From Papio anubis (Eukaryota > Chordata > Mammalia > Primates > Cercopithecidae), in assembly GCF_008728515.1 (NCBI RefSeq), contig NC_044996.1:106975467-107039466 (forward strand): 64,000 nt of DNA, in the 5' to 3' direction. Both the position numbers and the translations under genes were made by a program. Numbering within the stretch: the stretch's first letter is position 1; each line of letters begins with the position of its first letter. The notes below the pieces were generated by a model that worked only from the letters and a program-made list of their open reading frames with translations, had not been told where the DNA came from and made no database searches. This document shows positions 46,743 through 58,084 of the stretch, one piece after another.

Positions 46743-46882
46743 ATAGAGATTAGCCTGAATGCTCTTACTACAGTATTTTTTTCTTTATTGTATGATGGTA
46801 ATCTACAACAATTTTATTGTTTGATGATGCATTTATTTTTCAATAAACCTTTTAGTTGCAATGAGTTTTTTAAAGTGAAGCT

Positions 46883-47601
46883 CAGGCCCTGTAGCCTGGA
46901 GCCTCCCTTGGGTGGGTGCTCCAATGAGGAGTTTTTGTTGGCCAGGGTTGGGGAAGGAAGGTAGAAAGTGGGTACTCATTGCACATGGAAGCAGGAATCA
47001 GTTTCCAGTGGGCAGGGGAGTGTGCACACCACGGAGCAAGGCTGTAGGGGATAGGGTAGAGGTTAGGAAGAAGAGGAGGAGCATGCTCCCACATCTACCA
47101 ACCCATTAAGTCTATTAGGGTCTTGGTTGGTCATCTCTGTGAGTGTGGGACCTGTGCCCACCTCTTCTTTGGGAGGGGAGAGGGATAGAAAGTCCCTCAC
47201 CTCTCAGCCTGCCTGAGTGGGAATTGGTATGTCTTCTAAAGGGTGAGGTGGCTTTGATCCTGGGTTGCCAGCCAGCACCATGGAAGAGGTAGCTGGATAC
47301 CTGGAGGATAAAGAGAAAAACTGACTGCCCCACAGACCTGAAAATGGCCACCCCCAAAGGCCAAGAATGCTGGTACCAGGAAGACATGCTGACTTTGCCG
47401 CAATGCTTGAAGAATTACTTTACAGCCAATGACAGCTCCAAGTTCAAAACTATCAAGTCACATATGAAGTGGGAAAATGTAGCATTTAAGGACTTTTCTG
47501 TAGGTTTGAATGGGTAGAGATTTCTAACAAGGCCAGGAAGTTCCATACATTGACAGAATTGATCCTCAATGCTCAGAAACACGTTACAAATCCTTACAAA
47601 G

Positions 47602-47637
<36 letters not shown>

Positions 47638-50048
47638 CAGATTTCCCAAGGAATTCCTTGATTCCTTACTTCCCTTCTTCATGAAGAAGCAGGACAAGTA
47701 TGTGAAACTCCCCTTGAGATGAGCAATCTGGACCTGACCAAGCAGTTTCCGGAGAAGAAGATGAAATATATTCAGGGCTTCCATAAGGAGAAACAAAAGT
47801 TCTGTAGAAACCTGACCCAATTCAAAGAGGATCACTCTGACCCAATCCAGAATGACAAGAAGTCAGATATCCCCAAGAAGCCCCAAATTCCCCAGCAACT
47901 GTGGTACACTCATGAGAAGAAGGTGTATCTCAAAGTGAGCCCAGTTACCACTACGAAGGAGGTAAGGAGGTGAAGGACTTCCTAGGAAGCAGTGGTCTCA
48001 GCTCTTGGACAATAAGAGGCTGAAATGGATTAATAAGGCCCTGGAGCAGCAGAAGGAATATGAGGAGACGATGTGGGACTATATCCAGAAGCACCTTGAG
48101 CCAAGGTGGGGTGGGCATCACCAAGTTCACCCTCACCAAGGCTGAGAATGGCAGCTCAAGGACAAGTTTGATGGATGACCCACCAAGCCACTTCCAAAAA
48201 GCTACTTGCTGTACTGAGAAGAGCGCATGGCTGACATGAAGGACACACCCAGCAGAGAGTGCATGGTGCTGTGCAGCCAACAGTTGAAGCTCCTCTCCCA
48301 GAAGGAGAAGGATGCCTATCACAAGAAGTACATTCAGAAAAAGAAACATTATGAGGTGGAGCTCCTCCATTTACTTGGAGCCTTCCCCAGGGAGGAGCAG
48401 TAGTGGGTCCTGGGGAAGGAGAAGATGTTGAATAGCAACAAGAAGCAAGCCACCAGCCTGGCCTCCAAGAAGCCATCCCAAGATGGGGGTAAGGGCAACT
48501 CAGAGAAGCCTAAGTGGCCTATATTGGACATGTTCATTTCTTTTTCTTTGAGGAGAAGTGGTAGCAGTTGTGGGAGGAGCAGCCTGAGCTCTCTGGGAGT
48601 GAGTGGACCTACCTGATGGCCAAAATGTGGAATGATCTGGGAAGAAGAAGGCCAAGAACAAGGCCCAGGAGGGAGTACTAGGCCCAGGGCAAGCTGCCAG
48701 AGTCACCCAAGACAGCAGAGATCTGACAACAGAGCATCATTAGTGACTACATGGCCCAATTGAAGAACAACTGGGTGAAGCCCTCAAAAGCCATGGAAAT
48801 GACCTGGAATAACATAAAGAATAAGGAGAAACTGCTATGGATTAAGAAGGCAGCTAAACATCAAAAGTGATATGAGAGAGAGCCGAGCGAGATGCAGGCA
48901 TCTCTGGCTGCTAGAAACTCTTCCAAGAAGATAAAGTTCCTGGGAGAAACCAAGAAGCCTCCCATGAACAGTTCCCAGGAGCTGCTGTCCAATGGGGAGC
49001 TGAACCACCTGCCACTGAAGGAACACATTGTGGAGATTGGCAGCCACTGGCAGCACATCTCCCAGAGCCAGAAAGAGCACTACAAAAAGCCGGCCAAGGA
49101 GCAGCAGAAGTGTACAAAGTACACCTGGGCCTCTGCATCAACAGTCTCCCCAGGACCATGTAATTTATAGAGTACATCTCCAATAAATGTAAGAGCGTGA
49201 CTAAGCTTTGAGACCTGCACTCCAAGTCCAGCTGGACTACTCTGAAGTCCAATTAGGAGTCTGAGGAGAAGGACAACGAGGATGAAGAGGAAGAAGAGGA
49301 AGATGATGAGACTAGTGACTCCTCTGAGGATGGTGGGGACTCCTCCAAGTCCAGCATTGAGGATGAGATCAAGGATAGGGACAAGAATAAGGAGGATGAC
49401 AAGGATAAGGATGATGAGGAGAATGGCAGGGAGGATGAAGACAATGAATCCACCCGTTCCTCCTCTTCAAGGGACTCCTCAGATGCTGACTTCAACTGAG
49501 ATCAGCCCCACCCTGAGGCAGCCAGGGAGAGCCCAGGAACTCACCTCACAAAATATGGTGCGGATAGGGGGCTGGAGGAGTCCAAATCAGGATCCTACAG
49601 CCTCAGAGACATCAACTCTGGGGGGTCCTCCAGGGAGAGCAACCACCTGACTGAGCCAACACCAGACCAGTCCCCCACACCCCCACCTACTTGTGACTTG
49701 TGCTTCAGGCTTGGATGATGTAACAGGGAGCAGAAATGAGGGGTCCCAGAGAGTTCAGCGAGGTCCTCACAACTGCAGCTCAAACCAAGGTGGGGTGGAA
49801 GTTTGGGGGGGACCCTTTCTTTTTCAGAGGGGCTTCCTGCCTGGCCTCCTGCATCGGAACTGGAGGCAGGGAACATTTTGGGAGAGGAGGGTACGTGCCT
49901 TTGAGAAAATAGGCACTGCCCTGATGGCCCTCTCCCCTGTCCGCTGTAGGAAGGAGGTGTCTGGACCCGCTTATTGGGGAGGGGACAGAAGTGTGTTTTA
50001 TATGCGTATATATTAAGCTGTAAACAAGATGCTTCATTCTGAAAAAAA
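46883..50048 (+). pseudogene. UBTF: UBTF processed pseudogene (RNA polymerase I factor UBF)
   Basis: An intronless, decayed copy of UBTF mRNA, the HMG-box factor that activates rDNA transcription. Homology to the coding region runs from about 47308, where the start codon reads ATA, to the stop at 49497-49499 (ending DADFN), followed by 3' UTR. Recognisable pieces in order: PQQLWYTHEKKVYLKV (HMG box 2), KDKFDG, SQKEKDAYHKK (box 3), KKQATSLASKKPSQ, KAMEMTWNN (box 5), ELLSNGELNHLPLKE (box 6), then the Glu/Asp-rich tail. The exon that is skipped in the UBF2 isoform is present, so the parent transcript was the long form. Many frameshifts, stops and small deletions break the frame (for example after 47973). 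GC-rich text from about 46883 is taken as 5' UTR. A short A7 at 50042 and a possible 6-bp duplication TGAAGC (46877, 50049) mark the ends. UBTFL1-type origin is less likely because UTR text is retained. Confidence 0.9.
47604..47633. repeat. Pure A30 tract inside the UBTF pseudogene
   Basis: Thirty consecutive A bases at the place where the parent encodes the Lys-rich GKKLKKH segment. They replace about 17 nucleotides of the parental text. Confidence 0.9.
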
Positions 50049-50257
50049 TGAAGCACATGATTATTAATAACAACCGAATTACTGACTTTCTGTTTCTCAA
50101 GACAGTTGATCATGGACATGTAATTTGCACAAAAGTTTAAGAGCCATTTACCAGCCACCCTGGGAGCCAAAATAATATCAATGACTGGCTATATAAAATC
50201 CAAGGAGGTAGATCTGTGAAAGATATATACACATTTATTTCAAAACTTCATAGTTTC

Positions 50258-50357
50258 TTTTTTAAATTTATTTTACTTTAAGTTCCGGGATACATGTGCA
50301 GACCGTGCAGGTTTGTTACATAGGTATACACGTGCCATGGTGGTTTACTGCACTTAG
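50258..50357 (-). mobile_element. Very short L1 3' UTR insertion (~100 bp)
   Basis: Plus strand reads TTTTTTAAATTTATTTTACT, TTAAGTTCCGGGATACATGT, TACACGTGCCATGGTGGTTT: the last ~90 bp of L1 and tail. Flanked by AAAACTTCATAGTTTC at 50242-50257 and 50358-50373, a 16-bp target-site duplication. An extreme 5' truncation. Confidence 0.92.
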
Positions 50358-51050
50358 AAAACTTCATAGTTTCAAAACTTCATAGTTAATTTAAGAAGCC
50401 TGGGCCTGAAGATGGCAATTTAACATGTATTAATATGTCTTCAGAAGGTGTATTTACATATCACTCAGTAAAGCATGACTTTTAATTTAGATCAAATCAT
50501 CATTTTCCTAAATTAATGCCATTCATTTTTATTCCAAGTGTTCATGTGCATATATTAAAAATGAACTGATAGATGTTATTGTGTTCACTTCATTAGCAGA
50601 GCTTTGCAAAGAATTAAGCGAGGTCAGTTTTAAATCAGTGATATTGAATGCTTCAAATAAAACAATCTGTTAATTCCAATGATGGCTAAATTTTTCTTAC
50701 CCAACTCATTGAATCAAAGTAAAATTTTTAGAAGTTCATTCTATCAAAGTGAAATATGATATTGTTTTGAATTCTATTGAAAATTCATTTTAAAAGTTCA
50801 ACATTGAGGATTCAGTTATTTGTTTTGTAATATAATATGAAAGTTATTATTTTTTTGTGTGAAGCACAGTGTTATGGTAAAAACAAGGTTTTTTTTTTAA
50901 CTAAATGAAGTTGCCTATGGAGCAGAAGTGTACTTGAATTGGTTGACATGCACACATAATTCAAAATGATTGCAAGAGAGCTATGATATTATACCACTCA
51001 GAAAAGGCAGTTGTCACAATTTACCAAGGCTTTATAAGCATGCGCACGGG

Positions 51051-51072
51051 CACACACACACACACACACACA
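51051..51072. repeat. (CA)n microsatellite
   Basis: Eleven CA units. Confidence 0.9.
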
Positions 51073-52444
51073 GATTAATTGAAGTAAAAATATTTTCTGA
51101 TAAAGTTCATATCGAATTAAAAAATGTAGTATGGCAGCACATGATTTCTCTCAAGCTGAGGAAAAATGTATATAAGAAAGTCTGATGGAAATTTAAAAAT
51201 TAAAATAAATTTTAAGTACAATTTTCAAATTGATATTTTGGCCTCCTTCTTCCCAAAAAGGTTGTAGTAGGCAACACCAAAGTAACATTTCCATGAAAAT
51301 AAAATATTTTTTCTGGAAACATTTAAATGAGCTAAAATTTATATTTCCCTATATTTCAATATTTTAATGACTACTGTGTATAACTTGTTAGCTAGTACAG
51401 TTGTTTTACTAAGATTTGTGCAAGAAGTCACCCTAATCTTTTAACTTTTATATGTGTAAAAATATATAATATATATAATATAACAAATGATGCTCTTAAA
51501 TATTTGCTCTAGGCTTCCTGCTAACCTTCACAGAAAGCACTTGGACTCTTAAGAAATAAATACAATGAGATAGAACAGGTCACTAATAAGGAAATAAATT
51601 GATAGTCCCTCTCTGCTGCTCAGAGCTGTTGTTGAGATGAATTTAATAATAGGATCACCAAAAAGTTGTTGAGCTCCAAATAAAAGACCTCTTAAGAACC
51701 CGCTAAGGAGGAAATGGTATTTTCTGGCCCTCCACTACTGTGCCCTGTGTTCCTGTAGATATCTGTTACTTTTCAGCTGCCCGGTATCCACTGCCACTTC
51801 CCAAGGCACCCCAATTTTCTTTTGGTGAATATCTCTCCCTGATTAGGGTAATCTTGGTGTAAGGTAATTCCAGGTTCCTCCCTCACCCTTTGGAAGCCAA
51901 AGGCATCTAGCCTTGCCTACTTTGAGAGCCAGGAAAGAGAAGTTGGTGTGAGCTTGACAAAACTGATACTCTTTCCCCAAACTTTGGATCTTGAGGAATT
52001 GATGCAATGAAACAAATGGAGGTCATGCGTTTATTGGTCACTTCCTTCTTTAAATTAGTTGCTATGAATTCTGTGGCCTAGGCCTACAGAGTGACCTTGG
52101 TTTCTGTAAGCCCAGGCCTGATTTTCCAGCCTCTGCCTTCGGTTAAACCAAAGATCATTTCAATTACTTGCAAACAGGAATCCCAAATGACACCTCTTCC
52201 TTTAGCAGTGCTTTCCCCTACATCTATGTCAAGTAAGTTACCCTATAACCTACCCACCTTGCTTGTCTCTGAGAGAAGTCATATTTTTCTAAAAGTAATT
52301 TACACTAAGGCCTGAAGAACTCAGTATGTTACTCTTTCTAGGAGTCTTAGAATAGCAGAAAGTTCTTTAAGGAGAAGATGTTAGATAAGCTTTGAAAGGT
52401 AGATGTTCAGACATTTGGTCCCTAGATGAATATAGAATGAAATG

Positions 52445-52690
52445 CTATAATTTATTGAATACTTTACCATATGGGTGTTACTGTGCTAAGTGAGCACTTT
52501 GCAGACAATCTTCATGATGATACTTTGAGGAAGGTATTATCATACCCATTTTTATAGCTGAGCAATGAGAGGCTTGGAACAGTAAGAATTTCCTCGAAGT
52601 CATCAAGCTAATATTTGAGAAAGCCAAAATTTGAATCTATGTTATTTGGCTCCAAAGTCATTTTCCTAGCCATTACCATGTACTGCCTCT
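52445..52690 (-). mobile_element. MIR SINE
   Basis: TATTGAATACTTTACCATAT, GTTACTGTGCTAAGTGAGCA, GAGGAAGGTATTATCATACC, AGCTGAGCAATGAGAGGCTT and TTTGAATCTATGTTATTTGG follow antisense MIR end to end. Confidence 0.85.
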
Positions 52691-52909
52691 CTGTATGGTA
52701 GGAAACTTCTGGGGAAAGAAGGATTTTCTCTCTCGGGCACTCTATAAGCATGTTTTGCCATTTCTATGTGGGAACTAGCCCAGCACATGCACCCAAGTAC
52801 AACATACCAACATGGAGGCTGACATTTCTTCCCTGTGTGAATCTGGATAGTTTGGTTGGACCAGGCCAGCAGTGTCCTTGTCCAGTTGTTTTTTTTCCAG
52901 GACCCAACT

Positions 52910-53768
52910 ATTATTTTAGTAAATTAATGAGGTATAATTTACATATAGTAAAATGTGCAGATTTTATGAGTACCGTTTGGAAAATTTTAGCAAAAATATA
53001 CAACATGTAACCACCCAGCTCAAGATATAGAACATTTCCATCACTCGGATTTAAAGTCAGTTCCCGCACCCACAGAGGCAACCAGTTTTAAAATTACCAC
53101 AAGTTGCGCTGTTTTTGAACTTTAAATCCTTGTTTTGTAAGTAGGGTCCCATTCTGTCACCCAGGTAGGAGTGCAGTGGCACAAACATGACTCACTGCAG
53201 CCTGGACCTCCTGGGCTCAAGTGATCCTCCTGCCTCAGCTTCCCGAGTAGCTAGGACTATAGGTGCAAGCCCCCATGACTGGCTTATTTATTTGTTTGTT
53301 TGTTTGTTTGTTTATTTTGTAGAGACAGGGTCTCACTATGTTACCCATGCTGGTCTTGAACTCCTTAGTTCAAGTGATCCTCCAGCCTTGGCCTTCCAAA
53401 GTGCTGGAATTATAGTTATAAGCCACCATGCCCAGCCTGTTTTTGAACCTTATATAAATGGAATCATATAGTATATACTCTTTTGTGTAGGGCTTCTTTC
53501 ACCCAACCTAATGTTTTTGAGATTAATCTATGCTGTTGGATGCATCATAATTATTTCTTTCTATTGCTCATTCACTGTATGAATATACCCCAAAGTTTTT
53601 CATTTACTCATTTTCCTGTTGATGGACATTTGGGATGTTTTCAGTTAATGGTAGTCCGAATAAAACTGCTCTGAATATTCTTGTCCAAGTCTTTCTATGG
53701 ATATATACATGCATTTCTTTTGGTTAGTAAATACTTAGAAGTGAAATTGCTAGGTCATTTGAAAATTT
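52910..53768 (-). mobile_element. L1M 3' region, split by AluJ
   Basis: Plus strand carries antisense L1M text: ATTAATGAGGTATAATTTAC and AGATATAGAACATTTCCATC before the Alu, then ATAAATGGAATCATATAGTA, GTTGATGGACATTTGGGATG, GAAGTGAAATTGCTAGGTCA after it. Confidence 0.8.
53125..53436 (-). mobile_element. AluJ, minus strand
   Basis: Diverged Alu (AGCCTGGACCTCCTGGGCTC; CAAGTGATCCTCCTGCCTCA; GTAGAGACAGGGTCTCACTA) of the old J type, with a (GTTT)n linker at 53291-53315. Flanked by near-identical 16-bp repeats CTGTTTTTGAAC(T/C)TTA at 53109 and 53437. Confidence 0.93.
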
Positions 53769-53895
53769 GTATTCATGTCCTTAGACCAGTTTTTGATAGG
53801 ATTGTTTGTTTTTTGCTTGCTGATTTATTTGAGTTCTTTGTAGATTTTGGATATTAGTTCTTTGTCATTTGTATAGACTGTGAAGATTTTCTCTA
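53769..53895 (-). mobile_element. Inverted 5' segment of a twin-primed L1
   Basis: About 127 bp of L1 ORF2 in antisense (CATGTCCTTAGACCAGTTTT; GAGTTCTTTGTAGATTTTGG; ATATTAGTTCTTTGTCATTT) abutting the sense L1 that starts at 53894. In L1 coordinates the two pieces are adjacent apart from about 20 missing bases. Confidence 0.85.
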
Positions 53896-54705
53896 TACAA
53901 ATGGCCAACAAGCATATGGAAGAAATGCTCAACATCACTAATTACCAGGGAAATGTAAATCAAAATCACAATGTGATACCACCTCACTCCTGCAAGATGG
54001 CCATAATCAAAAAAATAATAAAAAAAAAAATAGATGTTGACATGGATGCGGTGAAAAGGGAACACTTTTACACTGTTGGTGGGAATGTAAACTAGTATAA
54101 CCTATATGGGAAACAGCGTGAAGATTCCTTTAAAAACTACAAGTAGATCTACAGTTTGATCCAGCAACCCCACTACTAGGTATCTACCCAGAGGAAAAGA
54201 AGTCATTAAAAGAAAAAGATACTTGCATACGCATGTTTGTAGCAGCACAATTTGTAATTGCAAAAATATGGAACCAGCCCAAATGCCCATCAGTCAATGA
54301 GAGGATAAAGAAAATGTGGTATATATTCCATGGAATACTACTCAGCCATATAAAGGAATGAAATAATGGTATTCACAGCAACCTGGATGGAATTGGACAC
54401 TATTATTCTAAGTGAAGTAACTCAGGAATGGAAAATCAAAGCATTGTATGTTCTCACTCATATGTGGGAGCTAAGCTATGAGGGCACAAAGGCATAAGAA
54501 TGATACTTTGGACTTTGAGGACTTGGGAGGAAAGGGGGGGTGGTGATGGATAAAATACTACACATTGAGCACAGTGTACACTGGTTGGGTGATGGGTGTA
54601 CCAAAATCTCAGAAATCACCATTAAAGAACTTATTCATATAACCAAACACCACCTGTTCCCCAAGAAACCTATTGAAATAAAAAAACTAAAAATTAAAAA
54701 AAAAA
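53894..54705 (+). mobile_element. L1 3' end (sense part of twin-primed insertion)
   Basis: Starts TATACAAATGGCCAACAAGC, runs through CTCACTCCTGCAAGATGGCC, GGAATGGAAAATCAAAGCAT and the 3' UTR AAAATCTCAGAAATCACCAT to an A-rich end near 54690-54705. Frames broken. Confidence 0.9.
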
Positions 54706-54995
54706 CTAATGCAGGAACAGAAAATCAAGTACCACGTATTCTCACTTATAAGCGGGAGCTAAATGATAGGAACACATGGACACATAGAGGAGAATAACAG
54801 ACACTGGGGCCTACGCAAGGGTGACAGATGGGAGGAGGCAGAGGAGAAAAACAAATAAACAAACAACCTAACTGTTGGATACTAGGCTTAGTACCTGGGT
54901 GACAAAATCTGAACAACAACACCCCTGTGAAATGAGTTTACCTATATAACAAACCTGCACATGTATCCCTGAACCTAAAATAAAAGTTTAAAAAA
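54706..54995 (+). mobile_element. Second L1 3' end in tandem
   Basis: Directly after the first A-rich tail a second L1 3' end begins (AATGCAGGAACAGAAAATCA; CTTATAAGCGGGAGCTAAAT; ACAGACACTGGGGCCTACGC; AACAAACCTGCACATGTATC; CCTGAACCTAAAATAAAAGT). It is 5'-truncated within the last ~300 bp and probably inserted into the older tail. Confidence 0.85.
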
Positions 54996-56241
54996 CAAAC
55001 AAAATCATAAGAGGAAAATATGGAATATTTCATGATTGTAGTTAACCCAATTAGATTAATTAGAATATAGGTTGAATCCTAAACATTAATTATTATCACC
55101 ATCAGACTCATTGAGTCTCATGTTTTATATTTGTTTCCTATAGATCCTGTATCCACAGATCAATTTTCAAATGCTTTGCTTTCATTTCTGTAAGTTCAAC
55201 TTAATGTGTTATAGAGGTTATGAGTTAAATAAACATTTGGATATGACCTAAAAAAAAAGAAATTTCTAGGCAATGAGGAAGGAATGTATTACATTTCATT
55301 AGAAATGACAAAGGTGTACAAGTTTACATTCGTATCAGCAACGTATGAGCATTCCAATTACTCTACGTCTTCACCCACACTTGAGGGGGTGTTTTTTATA
55401 TTTACCATTTTAGTGAGTATGTAGTTTTATCTCACTGTGGTTTTAATTTGTATATTCCTCATGACTAATAACATTGAGCACTTTTCATATATTTATTGGC
55501 AATTTGGATATCTTCTTTCACGAAGTGCCTGTTCAAGTCTTTTGTTCATGTTTTTATTATTGTTGGCTGACTATGAAAGTGTATGACACCATACTTGACC
55601 AGCCATACAATCTTCATTCTAAATGCATGTCAGAAAGCTTAATCACCGACTCAGTGACATTCAATAGTTATCCAAAGCTAAGCTGAAAGAGGTCATATTT
55701 ATAAGGATTGTCTTGCATTAGATGTTTCTGCCTACTCTTCAAGGCCAGAGGTTTTAAACTGGCAGCAACTGACCAGCTCTGGACTACAGAAGCATTTTGT
55801 TCAGTTATTATTTTCACTGATATAGTTGCTAATATATTAAAAGTCAAAATAAATCTGGCAACACAGGGCTTATGCTTCCCTCTGGGAATATTGGCTGAGG
55901 CTGAGTAGTAGTAGATGCCCTTAGACTGTGCATGTGCTTTCCAGTTTGACACAGCCCCAGCCCCTACTCCCTATTCTCTTATTCCCAATCTGCTTCACTC
56001 ACTTACATTGCCTAGTGGCCTCCGTAGACATGGGGGAATTTCCATTCTGCTCACAGAAACAGGCTGGGTTTCTGTGAGAAACTAGTTTATTATTTCCCCA
56101 TGAATGTTGTGAAATAGATAGTTCACCACATTTCCCTCTTAACGCTACAAATGCACAGGCAAATTTGTGACTCAATTGCAAGAGACCTCATACATTTTAT
56201 ATGTTAAACCTTATATTTAATCTTGTCCCCAACCTTATCAT

Positions 56242-56245
<4 letters not shown>
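54996..56245. other. Intergenic DNA, possible old LINE text at the start
   Basis: 55320-55560 (CACTCTACGTCTTCACCC-like text; CTCACTGTGGTTTTAATTTG) resembles antisense L1M. 55660-56240 shows nothing I can name; frames there are chance. Confidence 0.4.
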
Positions 56246-56284
<39 letters not shown>

Positions 56285-56574
56285 TTTACGGAGTCTCGCT
56301 CTGTCACCCAGGCTGGAGTGCAGTGGCCGGATCTCAGCTCACTGCAAGCTCCTCCTCTCGGGTTCACGCCATTCTCCTGCCTCAGCCTCCCCAGTAGCTG
56401 GGACTACAGGCACCCGCCACTTCGCCCGGCTAGTTTTTTTTTTTTTGTATTTTTTTAGTAGAGACGGGGTTTCACCGTGTTAGCCAGGATGGTCTCGATC
56501 TCCTGACCTCATGATCCGCCCGTCTCGGCCTCCCAAAGTGCTGGGATTACAGGCTTGAGCCACCGCGCCCGGCC
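56246..56574 (-). mobile_element. AluY, Old World monkey lineage type, minus strand
   Basis: T40 tract at 56244-56283, then the lineage markers in antisense (CAGTGGCCGGATCTCAGCTC, GGCTTGAGCCACCGCGCC). Flanked by TCATTCT at 56239 and 56575. Young copy with a long tail. The linker is also T-rich (56436-56447). Confidence 0.95.
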
Positions 56575-56889
56575 TCATTCTTTATCTTGATTTTTTTTAC
56601 CTAAAATATCTTGCAAAATGTATTTAAATTTTTTTTGGAACAAAGCCTCTGCATATCTATTAGGAGTTGTTTCTTAAAAAAAAGGATAGCCAGCCATTAG
56701 CTATGGAGCCCACATAACTCATTTTCTTCTCCATCTCATGGAGGATGGTCAAGGGGAATGAGGTAGTGTTAAAAAAACAGAAGATCCCCTCACCATTTGA
56801 CATGGGTGTGAAATTTCTCAGCAGGCCCTAGGCCTAGAAGCTCTGAAGAAAATAAGATCCCTGGTGAAAACAAGAAGGAACAGAGTTTA
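56575..56889. other. Intergenic DNA, nothing recognised
   Basis: About 300 bp between AluY and L1M with no nameable content. Confidence 0.4.
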
Positions 56890-57945
56890 CACACATCTGG
56901 TCAGATCATATTACAAAAAAATGTTGCTATATCACTACACATGTATTGAAATGATAATGCAGAGAAACTGGATCACTCATACATTGCTAAAGATAATGGA
57001 AAATGGTATGGCTACTCTGAAAAAGAACATGACAGTTTCTTACAAAACTAAACACATGCTTATCATACAACACAGCAATTTCACTCTTGAGCATTTATCC
57101 CAGAGAAATGAAAATATATGTTCACACACACACAAATGTGCGTGGATGTTATAATATTCAAACACTGGAAATGACCCAGATGCTCTTTAAGGAGTGAATA
57201 CTTAACTGTGGTATATCCATACCATGAAATACTACTCAACTGTAAAAAGGAACATGCTATCAATATGCATAACAACCTAGATGGATCTCCAGGGAATTAT
57301 GCTGAGTAAGAAAAGGTAATCTCAAAAGTTTACATACCATATGATTTCATTCAGTCCATAATGAATGAATTTTATATAACATTCTTGAAATGAAAAAATC
57401 ATAGTTATGGAAACCAGATTAATGGTTGCTAGGGGTTGGCAGGTGGTGGTGGCAGAAAGGAGGTGGTTGTGGCTATAAAGGGTGCATAAGGAGTTCCTTG
57501 TAATGGGACTGTTCTGTAGTTTTAAAATTTTATAATTATTATTATTATTATTGTAGAGACAGGATCTCACTATGTTGCCCAGGCTGGACTTAAACTTTTG
57601 GGCTGAAGCAATCCTCCTGCCTCAGGCTCCTATGTGGGACTATAGGCATGGGCCACCACACCCAGCTATTTTCTATCCTGACTATAGTGGTGATCACATA
57701 ACACTACAAATGTGATAAAATTGCATAGAACTAAATACACACACACGACTGCGTGTACAACTGGTGAGATCTGAATAAGTTTGGTAAACTGTATCAACAT
57801 CAATTTCCTGGTTGTGATATTGTACTATAGTTAGGAAAGATGTTACTATTGAGGGAAACTAGGTAAACAGTAAATGGGATCTCTCTCTCTCTCTGTATTA
57901 CTTCTTAAAGCTGCATGCAAATCTACATTTATGTCAAGATAGAAA
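56890..57945 (+). mobile_element. L1M 3' end, split by an AluJ/FLAM fragment
   Basis: GAGAAACTGGATCACTCATA, AATTTCACTCTTGAGCATTT, TCAACTGTAAAAAGGAACAT, then the 3' UTR (GGAAACCAGATTAATGGTTG). After the Alu piece it resumes with TGACTATAGTGGTGATCACA, AATTTCCTGGTTGTGATATT and TTATGTCAAGATAGAAAGTG. Confidence 0.85.
57556..57668 (-). mobile_element. AluJ/FLAM monomer, minus strand
   Basis: GTAGAGACAGGATCTCACTA, TGTTGCCCAGGCTGGACTTA, GCAATCCTCCTGCCTCAGGC, ending GGGCCACCACACCCAGCT: a single Alu monomer, preceded by (TTA)n at 57534-57555. Confidence 0.85.
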
Positions 57946-58084
57946 GTGAAAAAAAAAACCCACTACACAAAAGTATTGATTAAAAACTTAACTTCAAGCC
58001 AATTTAAGCAATATTAAAGCAAAAGGATTTAGGTAATTATGTACAATTTAATAACATAATATATATTGTCCATTACATACCTTA

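Larger units (their letters stand above)
50049..52440. other. Intergenic DNA; short L1 tail and CA repeat only
   Basis: Apart from the L1 tail at 50258 and the CA tract at 51051 I see AT-rich sequence without genes or nameable repeats. Confidence 0.45.

Noticed and set aside
48892..49170. 92-codon UBTF-like frame as a functional HMG-box protein
   Set aside because: It is one short uninterrupted piece of a pseudogene with stops and frameshifts on both sides and no own promoter.
49253..49495. Serine-rich 80-codon frame on the minus strand
   Set aside because: It is the reverse complement of the Glu/Asp-rich tail of the UBTF pseudogene; GAG/GAT runs read as Ser codons on the other strand.
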